The notes: a model not told the origin generated them from the letters alone. Counted from the stretch's first letter, positions 54,885 to 64,000 are shown. The stretch is DNA of 64,000 nt from Zobellella maritima (GCF_003075035.1 NZ_QCZE01000002.1:248001-312000); one strand, 5' to 3'. Numbers and translations are program-made.

Positions 54885-55268
54885 TTAATACACAGAGTAG
54901 CTCAGCAGTTGCCCTGTGCCAGTAAATCCCTGTTCCTGCAAGAATGCCATCAGGGCGGGCAGGTTCTCGGCGTTGGCCTGTGAGGTGTCGATTTGCAGCC
55001 TGGTCAGCCCGGCGTGTTTGGCGTCTTCCTTGATGTGGCGCAGCAGTTCGCGACCGATGCCGCGGCGGCGGGTCACATCCCGTACTGCTATGTAGGCCAG
55101 CCGATCATCCTGACGCCAGGCGAGGGCGACGGCCTTGTCATTAAAGGTGGCGAGATAAAAGCAGGCCTGCCCGGGCAACTGGAAACCGGGGGTGGAGTGC
55201 AGTATGAGATCCACATGCGCCTTATGCTGCTCGGGGATCTGGGGCGGGGTATGGATGGTCAATCGCAT
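54885..55268 (-). CDS. GNAT-family protein, PanM-like (aspartate decarboxylase maturation factor)
   Basis: A 127-residue single-domain GNAT fold, exactly the length of E. coli PanM. The acetyl-CoA loop region AVRDVTRRRGIGRELL closely resembles PanM's VREVTRRRGVG, and the ALMAFLQEQGFTGTG segment matches its C-terminal part. PanM triggers self-cleavage of PanD, the first pantothenate-pathway enzyme. The start at 55268 has AAGGAG seven bases upstream. Without panD or liv neighbours, a general acetyltransferase remains possible. Confidence 0.7.
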   Translation of the reverse strand: MRLTIHTPPQIPEQHKAHVDLILHSTPGFQLPGQACFYLATFNDKAVALAWRQDDRLAYIAVRDVTRRRGIGRELLRHIKEDAKHAGLTRLQIDTSQANAENLPALMAFLQEQGFTGTGQLLSYSVY

Positions 55269-55396
55269 GATGAACTCCTTGCCGAAAAAAGGGCAGTTTA
55301 ACATGAAGCGGGGACCGTTCTGAGCGGGATTCGACAAGAGCGGCACAGCGTAGCATCATGAAGGTCCGGTAGAAAAACAACAGTAGCTGGATTGCC

Positions 55397-55969
55397 ATGA
55401 CATTCGACACCACCCGGCACAATCGCCGCATGACTCACTTCGACGACCACGACTCCTTCTGGCTGTTCGGTTACGGCTCCTTGATCTGGAAGGCGGATTT
55501 TCCCTTTATGGAGCGTCGACCGGCCTGGATCAGTGGCTGGAGCCGTCGCTTCTGGCAGGGCTCCCATGATCATCGCGGTACTCCGGACGCCCCCGGGCGG
55601 GTGGTAACGCTGATCCCTGAAGCCGATGCACAGTGTTACGGTATGGCCTACCGAATTCGCCCCGACACTCTGGACCAGCTGGATATGCGGGAGAAAAATG
55701 GCTATCTGCGCGCACTGGTGCCGGTGCATTTTGATGCCGAGCCGTCGGCGGAAGGGCTGATTTATCTGGCTACCGAGGAAAATGCTGCCTTTCTGGGCGA
55801 GGCCCCGTTAACGGAAATGGCCGCCCAGATCGCCTACGCACAAGGCCCCAGTGGCAGCAACCGGGACTATCTGCTCAACCTGGCGCGGGCGCTGGATGAA
55901 CTGGGGGTGGACGACAATCATGTCTCGGTGCTGGCGGCCTCATTGCCCGGCACCGGAACAAAGTTATAA
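55397..55969 (+). CDS. Gamma-glutamylcyclotransferase, ChaC-like
   Basis: A 190-residue protein of the glutathione-specific cyclotransferase family. It has the substrate loop LFGYGSLIWKADFPF and the catalytic E99 in LDMREKNGYLR, equivalent to E115 in E. coli ChaC. RRFWQGSHDHRGTPDAPGRVVTL (in order) is highly conserved. It would degrade glutathione to 5-oxoproline and Cys-Gly. I keep the ATG at 55397 with TGGA upstream; another ATG is eleven codons later. Confidence 0.88.
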   Translation: MTFDTTRHNRRMTHFDDHDSFWLFGYGSLIWKADFPFMERRPAWISGWSRRFWQGSHDHRGTPDAPGRVVTLIPEADAQCYGMAYRIRPDTLDQLDMREKNGYLRALVPVHFDAEPSAEGLIYLATEENAAFLGEAPLTEMAAQIAYAQGPSGSNRDYLLNLARALDELGVDDNHVSVLAASLPGTGTKL

Positions 55970-56161
55970 GCCATAAGTGGTCGGCTGTCAGTTTAATCAA
56001 AACACCCCAACCTTGTATTGTTGCAGGTGATATTTTGACGGTTGATATTCACCCGCCTAAGGGCAGGATCTTGCGAGTCAATTTGGGGCCAACAATGGCG
56101 GGTGTTGCGCTTACAGCTTGCGGCTGAGAGCATTCAGCAGTTTTTTCAGCGAGGTAATGAG

Positions 56162-56413
56162 ATGGAATGTCGAAGTGGTTGCGGCGCCTGCTGTATCGCC
56201 CCCAGTATCAGTGGTCCCATCCCGGGCATGCCCGGCGGCAAGGCGGCAGGCGAGCCCTGTGTTCACTTACTGACGGATTTTCGTTGTGGTTTGTTTGGCA
56301 GGGCGGAACGACCGGCGGTATGCGACCGCTTCAAGGCGGCGGCGGATGTCTGTGGTAACAGCCGGGAGCAGGCGGTCTGGCTGCTGACCGAGTTGGAGCT
56401 AGCGACGAGCTAG
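56162..56413 (+). CDS. YkgJ-like cysteine cluster protein
   Basis: An 83-residue protein starting ECRSGCGACCIAPSIS, with later cysteines in EPCVHLL, FRCGLFGRAERPAVCDRF and DVCGN. This cluster matches the YkgJ/CxxCxxCC family, predicted to bind zinc or iron-sulfur. GAGG seven bases upstream decides the ATG at 56162; a longer frame adds forty unconserved residues. Its 3' end overlaps envC, reading the other way, by fifteen bases. Confidence 0.85.
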   Translation: MECRSGCGACCIAPSISGPIPGMPGGKAAGEPCVHLLTDFRCGLFGRAERPAVCDRFKAAADVCGNSREQAVWLLTELELATS

Positions 56414-57646
56414 CCAGGCCAGGGGGTCGATGGCCTGACCCTGATGACGGATTTCAAAATAGAGACCGGAGCGGGATTGGCCACCGCTTTCACCGCTCAG
56501 GGCAATGGGCTGTCCGGCCGATACCTTGTCGCCGGCCTGCAGTAGCAGCGACTGATTATGGCCATACAGGCTCATATAGCCCTGGCCGTGATCGATGATC
56601 ATCACCATGCCGAACCCGCTGAGCCAGTCGGCATAGAGTACCTGGCCGCTGGCGATGGCGCGTACCTGCTGACCAACCGGGGTGCCGATCAGTAGTCCTT
56701 TCCAGGTGAGCTGGCTGGTACGTGGGCTGCCATAACGGTGGATCAACTGGCCGTTGAGCGGCCAGGGTAATTTGCCCTTGACGGCCCTCAGGCCGGAAAA
56801 GTCACCACTGGGAGCCACCACCACAGGGGGCGGACGACGAGTCCCGGCTTCATCCTGATAGTCCTGGTTGCGTGCCGCCCTTTCCCGTTCTGCCTGCTCA
56901 CGGGCCGCTTTTTCCCTGGCAGCCTGCTCGCGGGCGGCTTTTTCCCGGGCTTCCCTGATTTTCTGTTCCAGCTGCCTGGCGGCCTGCTGCAGGCTGCTTA
57001 GCTGCAGGTTGCCCTTGGCCAGGGCGGCATTCAGCGCCTTGGCGGTCTTGCTCCGCTCGTCCTGGGTTTTGCCGAGATGGTCTTGTTCCTGTTGCTGGCG
57101 GCTCAGTAGGCGATTGAGTTCGGCCTGGGTGTGTTCGGCCTGGCGACGGTTTTCGGCCAGCTGCTGGCGGGTATGGGCCAGCTCGTGCAGGGCCCGGACC
57201 CGAACCTGATTGAGGTGGCTGTAGTAGTGAAGCAGGCGATCGATATCCGCGCTGTCCTGGCCATTGAGCAACAGCTTGAGGTAGTCGTGACGGCCGCTCT
57301 GGTAGGCGGCCCTGAGTTGTTCGGCCAGCAGGCTTTGCTGGCGTTCGGCCTGCTGGCCAAGCTCCTGGTGCCGCCGGTTGAGCTGCGCCAGCTCCGCCTG
57401 GCTGGCGCTAAGTCGATTGCGGGTGTCGTTCAGGCGGCTGGCCAGGGCTGAAATGGCTTTTTCGTCCTTGGCCAACTGTTGTTGCAGGCGCTTGAGTTGG
57501 TCCTGTTGCTGCTTCAGATTCTGTTGCTGACTGGCGATCTGGCCCTGTACATCCTTCAGTTCCTTGCTGTCGTCCGCCCAGGCGCAAGCACCGGCCATCA
57601 GGCCGGTGCTCAACAACAGGGTTCGGATCAAACTTCGGGTGCCCAT
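56399..57646 (-). CDS. envC: Murein hydrolase activator EnvC
   Basis: A 415-residue periplasmic protein. A signal peptide ends near residue 24 (LSTGLMAGACAWA/DD), a long coiled coil spans about 27-270, and a C-terminal LytM (M23-like) domain covers 295-412. The metal ligands of active M23 enzymes are replaced (TWKGLLIG instead of HxGxD, LYFEIRH instead of LHFE), as in E. coli EnvC, which activates AmiA/AmiB rather than cutting itself. It is controlled by FtsEX, also in this window. It lies ten bases after gpmI. Confidence 0.94.
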   Translation of the reverse strand: MGTRSLIRTLLLSTGLMAGACAWADDSKELKDVQGQIASQQQNLKQQQDQLKRLQQQLAKDEKAISALASRLNDTRNRLSASQAELAQLNRRHQELGQQAERQQSLLAEQLRAAYQSGRHDYLKLLLNGQDSADIDRLLHYYSHLNQVRVRALHELAHTRQQLAENRRQAEHTQAELNRLLSRQQQEQDHLGKTQDERSKTAKALNAALAKGNLQLSSLQQAARQLEQKIREAREKAAREQAAREKAAREQAERERAARNQDYQDEAGTRRPPPVVVAPSGDFSGLRAVKGKLPWPLNGQLIHRYGSPRTSQLTWKGLLIGTPVGQQVRAIASGQVLYADWLSGFGMVMIIDHGQGYMSLYGHNQSLLLQAGDKVSAGQPIALSGESGGQSRSGLYFEIRHQGQAIDPLAWLARR

Positions 57647-57656
57647 AGGGCCCTGA

Positions 57657-59189
57657 TTATTTCAGAACCATCAAGGGCTTGCCAGTCATTTGCGGGGGGA
57701 TCTCCATACCCATCAAGGTCAGCATGGTGGGGGCGAGATCCGACAAACGGCCATCAGCCACCGGAGTCGCGTCCCGGCCCACATAAATCAGGGGAACCGG
57801 CAGGTTGGTGTGGGCGGTATGGGCCTGACCGGTCTGCTCGTTGACCATCTGTTCGGCATTGCCGTGGTCGGCGGTGATTAGTGCTTCGCCGCCCACTTCT
57901 TCCAGCGCCTCGATGACCCGGCCGATGGAGCGATCCACCGCCTCGCAAGCCTGTATTGCTGCCTCGTAGACGCCGGTATGGCCGACCATGTCGCCGTTGG
58001 GGTAGTTGCAGATGATCACATCGAACTCGCCGCTTTTGATGGAGGCCACCAGCGTGTCGGTGAGCAATTCCGAGCTCATTTCCGGCTGCAGATCATAGGT
58101 AGCCACCTTGGGGCTGGGGATCAGTTCGCGCTGCTCGCCGGGGAAGCAGTCTTCCACACCGCCGTTGAAGAAGAAGGTGACATGGGCATATTTCTCGGTT
58201 TCTGAAATACGCAGCTGGGTTTTGTCGTGCTTGGCCAGCCATTCCCCCAGGGTGTTTTCAAGCTGCTCGGGTGGATAGGCACAGCTGGTGTGAATGTTGG
58301 CGGCATATTCGGTGAGCATGACAAAATCGCTTAAGTCCGGGTGGCTTGTCCGCTCGAAACCGTCAAAGTCGCTGTCGACAAAGGCACGGGTGATTTCCCG
58401 GGCCCGATCGGCGCGGAAGTTCATGAAGATAACCGCATCGCCGTCCTGCATGGTGACCGGCTCGCCGACCACGGTGGCTTTTACGAACTCGTCGTTTTCT
58501 TCCCGGGCATAGGCGGCTTGCAGCGCTGCCACGCCCTCGGCGTAGCGGTAGTCGGCCTTGCCTTCGGTCAGCAGCTCATAGGCACTCTGTACCCGGTCCC
58601 ACCGGTTATCTCTGTCCATGGCGTAATAGCGGCCGATCAGGGAGGCCAGGCGGCCCTTGCCCAGTTCGGCAAACAAGCCGTCGAAGCGTTCGAGCGAGGC
58701 CTGGGCTGAGCGAGGCGCCACATCCCGACCATCAAGGAATGCATGTAAATAAATTTCATCGGCGCCACGCTCGGCGGCCAGCTTGATCATGGCGGCAATC
58801 TGGTCTTCGTGGCTGTGCACGCCACCGGCAGACAACAGGCCCATGATATGCACCGCCCGGCCCTGGCTCACGGCCCCGTCCACGGCCTTGGTCAGCGCCG
58901 GGTTGGTAAAGAAGTCGCCGTCTATGATGGCCTTGTCGATACGGGTCAAATCCTGATAAACGATACGCCCGGCGCCAATGTTGACGTGGCCTACCTCGGA
59001 GTTGCCCATCTGTCCGTGCGGCAGGCCCACATCTCCCCCCGAGGTGGAAATCAGGGTAGTAGGACGGCTCTGCATCAGCTGGTCGAGTACGGGAGTATTG
59101 GCGGCGAGAATGGCATTGTGCTCGGTCTTTTCACTGTAGCCCCAGCCGTCCAGGATGATGAGAGCCAATGGCTTCTTGGTTGCGCTCAT
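57657..59189 (-). CDS. gpmI: 2,3-bisphosphoglycerate-independent phosphoglycerate mutase
   Basis: A 510-residue Mn2+-dependent mutase of glycolysis in the alkaline phosphatase superfamily. [10 protein letters not shown] holds the first metal aspartate, and [17 protein letters not shown] has the catalytic serine. The HGNAEQM motif near the C-terminus supplies metal histidine, and [13 protein letters not shown] is conserved. Length is near E. coli GpmM (514 aa). gpmI-envC order and divergence from yibN match E. coli. Confidence 0.96.
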   Translation of the reverse strand: MSATKKPLALIILDGWGYSEKTEHNAILAANTPVLDQLMQSRPTTLISTSGGDVGLPHGQMGNSEVGHVNIGAGRIVYQDLTRIDKAIIDGDFFTNPALTKAVDGAVSQGRAVHIMGLLSAGGVHSHEDQIAAMIKLAAERGADEIYLHAFLDGRDVAPRSAQASLERFDGLFAELGKGRLASLIGRYYAMDRDNRWDRVQSAYELLTEGKADYRYAEGVAALQAAYAREENDEFVKATVVGEPVTMQDGDAVIFMNFRADRAREITRAFVDSDFDGFERTSHPDLSDFVMLTEYAANIHTSCAYPPEQLENTLGEWLAKHDKTQLRISETEKYAHVTFFFNGGVEDCFPGEQRELIPSPKVATYDLQPEMSSELLTDTLVASIKSGEFDVIICNYPNGDMVGHTGVYEAAIQACEAVDRSIGRVIEALEEVGGEALITADHGNAEQMVNEQTGQAHTAHTNLPVPLIYVGRDATPVADGRLSDLAPTMLTLMGMEIPPQMTGKPLMVLK

Positions 59190-59413
59190 GGTGTTAATCC
59201 TATTGTTTGATGATGTGAATAAAACTGAATTTGTTGGTTATATTACTACAATTGCCTATTTCGTCGCCAGACTTGAAATCAGGGGATTGACCGATTGCCG
59301 GCCCGGTCAGGACGGTTCGTTCGTCCCGGCTTCGACCGAGGTTCGGGCTGTTATTTGACGTTGCCCCATGTATACTCGGGCTTTTCCGAATATTCCCTTA
59401 GAAGAAGTAAACC

Positions 59414-59842
59414 ATGCAAGAGTACATTGACTTTGCCGCCAATCATACCCTGCTGACCATGGCCTGGCTGGGCCTGGCCGGTGCCGTGATCTATATGTCG
59501 GTCATGTCCAAGCTGACCAAGGTAACCGTGGTCGGTTCCCAGCAGGCCGTGATGCTGATTAACAAGCAGGACGCCGTGGTGGTGGATATCCGCTCCGCCG
59601 AGGAGTTCCGCAAGGGCCATATCGCCGGGGCCATTAATGTGCCCAATACTCAGCTCAAGGCCAACAACCTGAACCTGATCGAAAAATACAAGAGTTCCCC
59701 TGTGGTACTGGTGTGTGACACCGGTATGACCAGCAGCAGCGCCGGCCGGGTGTTGAGCAAGGCCGGTTTCACCCAGGTTTATACCCTGCGCGGCGGTTTG
59801 TCCGACTGGCGTAGTCAGAACCTGCCGATTACCAAACGTTAA
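59414..59842 (+). CDS. yibN: Rhodanese-like membrane protein YibN
   Basis: A 142-residue protein with an N-terminal helix (LLTMAWLGLAGAVIYMSVM) and a rhodanese domain. The active-site loop starts at C101 (LVCDTGMTSSSA), VVDIRSAEEFRKGHIAGAINVP is the family's conserved block, and YTLRGGLSDW follows. It is the E. coli YibN type; its sulfur substrate is unknown. It precedes secB by 38 bases. Confidence 0.93.
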   Translation: MQEYIDFAANHTLLTMAWLGLAGAVIYMSVMSKLTKVTVVGSQQAVMLINKQDAVVVDIRSAEEFRKGHIAGAINVPNTQLKANNLNLIEKYKSSPVVLVCDTGMTSSSAGRVLSKAGFTQVYTLRGGLSDWRSQNLPITKR

Positions 59843-59880
59843 TCTCCACTATTTGACAGCATACCTATAAGGATATCTTC

Positions 59881-60363
59881 ATGGCTGAAGCAGCAAACGG
59901 TGCCAACGCTCAACCTGAACAGCAGGTTGAATTCCAGATCCAGCGCGTTTACGTGAAGGATGTTTCCTTCGAAACCCCGGGTACTCCGATGGTGTTCCAG
60001 AAAGAATGGACCCCGGACGTCAAGCTGGACCTGGATACCAAGAGCGCCCGCCTGGGTGACAATGTCTTTGAAGTCGTGCTGACCCTGACCGTCACCTGCA
60101 AGCTGAATGAAGAAGAGATCGCCTTCCTGTGCGAAGTACAGCAGGCCGGTATCTTCACCATCGGTAATATGGCCGAACCGCAGCTGGCCCACTGCCTGGG
60201 TTCCTTCTGCCCCAACATACTGTTCCCCTATGCCCGCGAAGTGGTATCCAGCCTGGTGAGCAAGGGTTCTTTCCCGCAGCTGAACCTGGCGCCGGTGAAC
60301 TTCGACGCCTTGTTTGCCGCCCATGTGCAACGCGCGGCCCAGCAGCCACAGGCGGATGCCTGA
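59881..60363 (+). CDS. secB: Protein export chaperone SecB
   Basis: A 160-residue cytosolic homotetrameric chaperone that keeps preproteins unfolded and delivers them to Sec[36 protein letters not shown] and [25 protein letters not shown] (in order) are typical, and the C-terminal [15 protein letters not shown] is present. Length matches E. coli SecB (155 aa). gpsA begins two bases after its stop. Confidence 0.97.
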   Translation: MAEAANGANAQPEQQVEFQIQRVYVKDVSFETPGTPMVFQKEWTPDVKLDLDTKSARLGDNVFEVVLTLTVTCKLNEEEIAFLCEVQQAGIFTIGNMAEPQLAHCLGSFCPNILFPYAREVVSSLVSKGSFPQLNLAPVNFDALFAAHVQRAAQQPQADA

Positions 60364-60364
60364 T

Positions 60365-61369
60365 ATGAAAGCGGATGCCGCCATCTCAGTACTGGGTGCC
60401 GGCTCCTATGGCACAGCACTGGCCATTGCCTTGGCCCGCAATGGTCATCGCACCCTGTTGTGGGGTCACAGGCCCGAGCAGGTTGCCACTCTGGCCAGCG
60501 ACCGGTGTAACAAGGTCTTTTTGCCGGATGTAAATTTCCCAGACAGCCTGGAACCGGAAGCGGATTTGGCGAAGGCAGTGCAGGCCAGTCGCGACCTGTT
60601 GCTGGTGGTGCCCAGTCATGTCTTTGCCGGGCTGCTCAAGCAGCTCAAGCCCCATCTCAGGGACGACAGCCGTATCGCCTGGGCGACCAAGGGCCTGGAC
60701 CCCGAATCTGGTTGCCTGTTGCAGGATGTCGCCCGGCAGATACTGGGCGAGCAGATCCCGCTGGCGGTGTTATCCGGCCCTACCTTTGCCAGAGAACTGG
60801 CCATGGGCCTGCCCACGGCGATTTCCCTGGCGTCGACCGATGCCGACTTTGCCCGGGATCTCTCCGACCAGCTGCACTGTGGCCGTTCGTTCCGGGTCTA
60901 CAGCAATACCGATATGGTCGGCCTGCAGCTGGGTGGCGCGGTCAAGAATGTGATCGCCATTGGCGCGGGGTTGTCGGACGGACTGGGCTTTGGCGCCAAT
61001 GCGCGTACCGCCCTGATCACCCGAGGGCTGGTCGAGTTGCAGCGCCTGGGAGTAGCGCTGGGTGCCGAACAGGAAACTTTTATGGGGATGGCCGGTCTCG
61101 GCGACCTGGTGCTGACCTGCACCGACAACCAGTCCCGTAACCGCCGCTTCGGCCTGGCCCTGGGTCAGGGCCAGGACGTGCAGACCGCTATCAGCGGAAT
61201 AGGCCAAGTGGTGGAGGGTTATCGCAACGCCGATGAGGTACACCAGCTGGCCGCCCGTCATGGGGTGGAAATGCCCATCTGTGAGCAGGTATATCAGGTG
61301 CTGTACCAGGGCAAGAATGCCAGGGATGCGGCGCTGGACCTGCTGGGACGGGATCGCAAAGCGGAATAA
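60365..61369 (+). CDS. gpsA: Glycerol-3-phosphate dehydrogenase (NAD(P)+)
   Basis: A 334-residue cytosolic enzyme producing sn-glycerol 3-phosphate for phospholipids. The Rossmann loop is [19 protein letters not shown], the substrate-binding lysine region is [21 protein letters not shown], and [14 protein letters not shown] follows. I chose the ATG at 60365; an upstream in-frame ATG is inside secB. In E. coli cysE and trmL follow gpsA, but here they are 36 kb away. Confidence 0.96.
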   Translation: MKADAAISVLGAGSYGTALAIALARNGHRTLLWGHRPEQVATLASDRCNKVFLPDVNFPDSLEPEADLAKAVQASRDLLLVVPSHVFAGLLKQLKPHLRDDSRIAWATKGLDPESGCLLQDVARQILGEQIPLAVLSGPTFARELAMGLPTAISLASTDADFARDLSDQLHCGRSFRVYSNTDMVGLQLGGAVKNVIAIGAGLSDGLGFGANARTALITRGLVELQRLGVALGAEQETFMGMAGLGDLVLTCTDNQSRNRRFGLALGQGQDVQTAISGIGQVVEGYRNADEVHQLAARHGVEMPICEQVYQVLYQGKNARDAALDLLGRDRKAE

Positions 61370-61571
61370 CGCTGTCGAAGCCGGCGGTTCTGCGGATCGG
61401 TAGCATGCCTCCAGACAGCTCCGGCGGGCAACGCTGATGCGTATACAGGCGGACAAGGGGCACGGTTATGCCGACCGGCAGCAGTCATATATGGCTGCTG
61501 CGAGTATGGATGGGTGCGTCGAGTTGGCCCTGTGGCCGGATTTCCGTGGTTATCAGGTGTAGTCGACAAAT

Positions 61572-61600
61572 AAAAGGGGAGCCATCGCGGCTCCCCTTTT
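61572..61600. terminator. Bidirectional terminator between gpsA and nfuA
   Basis: AAAAGGGGAGCC (61572-61583) pairs perfectly with GGCTCCCCTTTT (61589-61600) around ATCGC, serving both convergent genes. Confidence 0.93.
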
Positions 61601-61617
61601 GCATTTCTTTCGGCGGC

Positions 61618-62196
61618 TCAGTAGTAGGAGTGGTCGCCGCGCTCATGCTCGGTGGCATCGCGCACGCCGGTCAGTTCACCGGGGAACAGTTCCAGCAGCT
61701 GCTTTTCGATGCCTTCTTTCAGGGTATAGTCGACCATGGAGCAGCCATTACAGCCACCGCCGAACTGCAGAATGGCCACGCCATCTTCGGTGATTTCGGT
61801 CAATACCACCTTGCCGCCATGACTGGCCAGTCCGGGGTTGATCTGGGACTGCAGCACATACTCTATACGGTCGGCCAGGGGAGCATCGTCCGGCACCTTG
61901 CCCATCTTGGCATTGGGTGCCTTCAGGGTCAGTTGTGAGCCCATTTGGTCGCTGACAAAGTCGATATCCGCCGCTTCCAGGAAGGGCGCGCTTTGTGGGT
62001 CTACTACAGCCTCGAAACCGTCGAAAGACAGATGCGTGTCGTCATGATCGACGGCATCAGGAGGGCAATAAGAGACACCGCACTCGGCGTTGGGCGTGCC
62101 TGGATTGACCACAAAAACACGGATCCTTGTGCCTTCCGGTTGCTGCGACAAGAGCTTGCGGAAGTGACCCTGGGCGGTCTCTGAAATTGTAATCAT
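61618..62196 (-). CDS. nfuA: Fe-S biogenesis protein NfuA
   Basis: A 192-residue protein with an N-terminal A-type-carrier-like domain ([18 protein letters not shown], lacking the usual cysteines) and a C-terminal NifU-like domain with the cluster-binding CNGC in [18 protein letters not shown]. It delivers 4Fe-4S clusters under stress. The start at 62196 has AGGA upstream and gives the E. coli length (191 aa). nfuA-comF-bioH order matches E. coli. Confidence 0.95.
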   Translation of the reverse strand: MITISETAQGHFRKLLSQQPEGTRIRVFVVNPGTPNAECGVSYCPPDAVDHDDTHLSFDGFEAVVDPQSAPFLEAADIDFVSDQMGSQLTLKAPNAKMGKVPDDAPLADRIEYVLQSQINPGLASHGGKVVLTEITEDGVAILQFGGGCNGCSMVDYTLKEGIEKQLLELFPGELTGVRDATEHERGDHSYY

Positions 62197-62266
62197 TGCT
62201 ATCCTCGTAAACCTGACTAAACAACTCAACTTTTATCATACTCTTGTTGCCGGTCGATGAATAGCG

Positions 62267-62962
62267 TCAGTGTTCAAGAGTTCGGCACAATGCCCACACT
62301 TCGATGACGGCTACGCCCTGCCGACGCAGCAGTCCGGTCAGTTCGTTCATGGTCGAGCCCGTGGTAATCACATCGTCGACCAAGGCGACATGACGGTAGT
62401 GCACGGGGGACAGTTGAAAGGCCCGGCGCAGGTTTTGCCGTCGGCGGGTCCGGCTCAGCCTGGCTTGCGCCGGGGTGGCACGAATTCGACGCAGGCTGTG
62501 GCAGTCGATGTTCACAGGTAGCCGGCTGGCCAGGCCCCGGGCTATCTCTTCCGCCTGGTTGTACCCCCTTCGCCACCGCCGCCACCAGTGCAACGGCACC
62601 GGCAAGATGGCCTCCGGCAGAGGCGGGCTGATCCGTTCGGCCAGCAGTTGCCCCAACAGGCGTCCGGCCAGCCGCTGGCGTTGGTACTTGAGTCGCTGGA
62701 TCAGTTGTTCGAAGGGATATTCATAATCGGCCAGCACCCGCATGCGATCCCAGGCGGGCGGGTGGCGCTGACAATGGCCACAAGTGGCGCCCGGCCGGGG
62801 CAGAGGAAAGGCGCATAGTGGGCAGGGATGCTCCAGTTCAGGCAGTTCTTCCCGGCATTGGCGGCAGATCAACGGCTGTTGCCGGCAATCCTGCCGGCAG
62901 AGCAGGCACTGCCCCCACCACAGGGAGCCGGATTGTGCGAAGCCGCGTAAGCGTTTTATCAT
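62267..62962 (-). CDS. ComF family protein (GntX-like)
   Basis: A 231-residue protein with an N-terminal zinc-finger region of paired cysteines (CLLCRQDC, LICRQCREE, CPLCAFPLP, CGHCQRH) and a phosphoribosyltransferase-like domain with VALVDDVITTGSTMNELTG. E. coli GntX is required for growth on DNA as a nutrient, and ComFC aids transformation. I start at 62962 (IKRLRGFAQSG); longer frames are unconserved. It is divergent from bioH by 32 bases, as in E. coli. Confidence 0.9.
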   Translation of the reverse strand: MIKRLRGFAQSGSLWWGQCLLCRQDCRQQPLICRQCREELPELEHPCPLCAFPLPRPGATCGHCQRHPPAWDRMRVLADYEYPFEQLIQRLKYQRQRLAGRLLGQLLAERISPPLPEAILPVPLHWWRRWRRGYNQAEEIARGLASRLPVNIDCHSLRRIRATPAQARLSRTRRRQNLRRAFQLSPVHYRHVALVDDVITTGSTMNELTGLLRRQGVAVIEVWALCRTLEH

Positions 62963-62994
62963 GGGCCAGGTTTTCCGGTTTTTGTTGAGTGTAG

Positions 62995-63759
62995 ATGAGT
63001 TTATATATAGAGCGTCGCGGGCAGGGACCCGATCTGGTGCTGTTGCACGGCTGGGGCATGAACGGGGCTGTCTGGCATTCATTTGCCGAGTGGCTGGAGC
63101 AGGACTTTTGCCTGCATATGATCGATCTGCCCGGTTTCGGCGAAAGCCCGGCCCTGTCGGCAGATGCGAATCTGCAAGACTGGGCCCAGGCGGTGCTGGA
63201 GGTGATGCCCGAGCAGGCCAGCCTGCTGGGCTGGTCGCTGGGGGGGCTGATCGCCACCGAGCTGGCGGCGCGCCAGCCCCGGCGGGTGCGACATCTGGTG
63301 ACCCTGGCCAGCTCTCCCCGGTTTGTGGCCGAGCCGGACTGGCCCGGCATCAAGCCGGAGGTACTGGCGGAGTTTGAGCGGCAACTGGCCGACGACCACA
63401 TGCAGGTGGTCAACCGTTTTCTGGCGCTGCAGGCCATGGGCAGCGAGCATGCCCGGGAAGATATCCGCCGGCTGCGTGACAGCCTGAGCCGCAAGCCGGG
63501 CCCGGATCCCCTGGCGTTGGCTGCAGGTCTGGCGCTGCTGGGAAGTGTTGATCTGCGGGATTCGCTGACGTCACTGGAGCCGCCCCTGTTACGACTTTAC
63601 GGCCGGCTGGACGGCCTGGTGCCAAGGAAGACGGCAGCCTTGGTTGACATACTGGCGCCTGCCAGCCAGAGCCATATCGAGGCCAAGGCCTCCCATGCCC
63701 CCTTTATATCCCACCCGGAGGCCACGGCGCGTGTTATCCGGGAGTTCCTGCTGGGCTGA
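62995..63759 (+). CDS. bioH: Pimeloyl-[ACP] methyl ester esterase
   Basis: A 254-residue alpha/beta hydrolase that removes the methyl group from pimeloyl-ACP methyl ester, the gatekeeping step in biotin synthesis. Nucleophile S81 is in LLGWSLGGL, the acid is in YGRLDGLVPRK, and the base is in ASHAPFISHP. The start, SLYIERRGQGPDLVLLHGWGM in sequence order, matches E. coli BioH (256 aa). Context with comF and nfuA supports the call. Confidence 0.94.
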   Translation: MSLYIERRGQGPDLVLLHGWGMNGAVWHSFAEWLEQDFCLHMIDLPGFGESPALSADANLQDWAQAVLEVMPEQASLLGWSLGGLIATELAARQPRRVRHLVTLASSPRFVAEPDWPGIKPEVLAEFERQLADDHMQVVNRFLALQAMGSEHAREDIRRLRDSLSRKPGPDPLALAAGLALLGSVDLRDSLTSLEPPLLRLYGRLDGLVPRKTAALVDILAPASQSHIEAKASHAPFISHPEATARVIREFLLG

Positions 63760-63932
63760 GTTTTTTGGAGTGCCACTGATGAACAATTAAGCATGTCTGA
63801 CCGTTAAAATAAGGGACCCTGACCCTGGTGAGCCGGTCAGGATGCCTTATAGCGGCATTCAACATGAATAACCGGGTCATGAGCAACAGGGTGATGCATC
63901 GATGCGTCCGGGCGGGTCAGTGAATATTGGTT

Positions 63933-63944
63933 GTGCAGCTGCAC
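63933..63944. promoter_or_regulatory. 12-bp palindrome next to a -10-like element
   Basis: GTGCAGCTGCAC is a perfect palindrome directly adjoining TATACT (63945-63950), which is placed like a -10 box about 28 bases before the last ATG. It could be an operator, but no matching regulator is known to me. Confidence 0.35.
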
Positions 63945-63977
63945 TATACTGGGAACGACCACAAGGAGGTGCATGCC

Positions 63978-64000
63978 ATGACTACCTTTACCCTCAAGCT
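63978..64000 (+). CDS. Start of an unidentified gene (runs off window)
   Basis: An ATG at 63978 follows a near-perfect AAGGAGGT (63963-63970) with a seven-base spacer, and a -10-like TATACT is upstream. Only MTTFTLK and part of a codon are visible, so the product cannot be identified. Confidence 0.65.

Overview
The window is a contiguous stretch of gammaproteobacterial chromosome that is almost entirely core genome. Gene content and order match Enterobacterales, Vibrionales and Aeromonadales: hldD beside kbl-tdh, glpE-glpG, ubiC-ubiA, dual LexA boxes before lexA, ftsN-hslVU, rsmD divergent from ftsYEX-rpoH, fabR-yijD, gpmI-envC divergent from yibN-secB-gpsA, and nfuA-comF-bioH. The sequence is GC-rich. 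A caa3-like cytochrome oxidase cluster, a clustered csrB gene and a short malic enzyme point to a marine or aquatic Aeromonadales-type relative (Oceanimonas, Oceanisphaera or Zobellella) rather than an enteric. That placement is inference. I see no prophage, insertion sequence, CRISPR array, rRNA or tRNA.

Layout. 0-9 kb: start of hldD, threonine degradation (kbl-tdh), an orphan RbsR-like repressor, and a complete branched-chain amino acid ABC operon (livKHMGF) with a hairpin between the binding protein and the permeases. 9-12.6 kb: glpE-glpG, ubiC-ubiA and SOS-regulated lexA. 13-21.3 kb: cytochrome c oxidase cluster (subunit II with a fused cytochrome c, subunits I and III, Cox11, SURF1, heme O/A synthases, SCO), with one small DUF2909-type membrane gene reading against it. 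21-25.3 kb: MATE pump, trmL, fieF, cysE, zapB. 25.3-30.3 kb, leftward: rraA, hslU, hslV, ftsN, argS. 30.4-36 kb: a Lon-N-domain protein, priA, rpmE, an exported nuclease and malic enzyme.

36-44 kb: oligopeptidase B, DUF1820, a sodium:neurotransmitter-type symporter, then a fatty acid desaturase divergent from its likely regulator fabR (with yijD), and sseA. 44.0-44.6 kb: an intergenic region carrying a CsrB-type small RNA, with a GacA/UvrY-like box, promoter, about 19 GGA motifs and a strong terminator. 44.6-50.4 kb: a DUF2007/zinc-ribbon protein, rsmD with a DUF1145 gene, then ftsY-ftsE-ftsX and rpoH. FtsY has 13 tandem 12-residue repeats in its N-terminal domain. 50.4-57 kb: carbonic anhydrase, glpX, a solitary phnX, fumC, a PanM-like acetyltransferase, a ChaC-type cyclotransferase and a cysteine-cluster protein. 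56.4-64 kb: envC-gpmI, yibN-secB-gpsA, nfuA, comF, bioH and the first codons of a further gene.

The most notable points are the unannotated CsrB-type RNA, the expanded FtsY repeat, a thiol-motif membrane protein of unknown function in the oxidase cluster, a perfect 17-bp GNRA-capped hairpin after glpX, and a candidate FabR operator in the desaturase/fabR divergent region. No clearly new multi-gene system was found.
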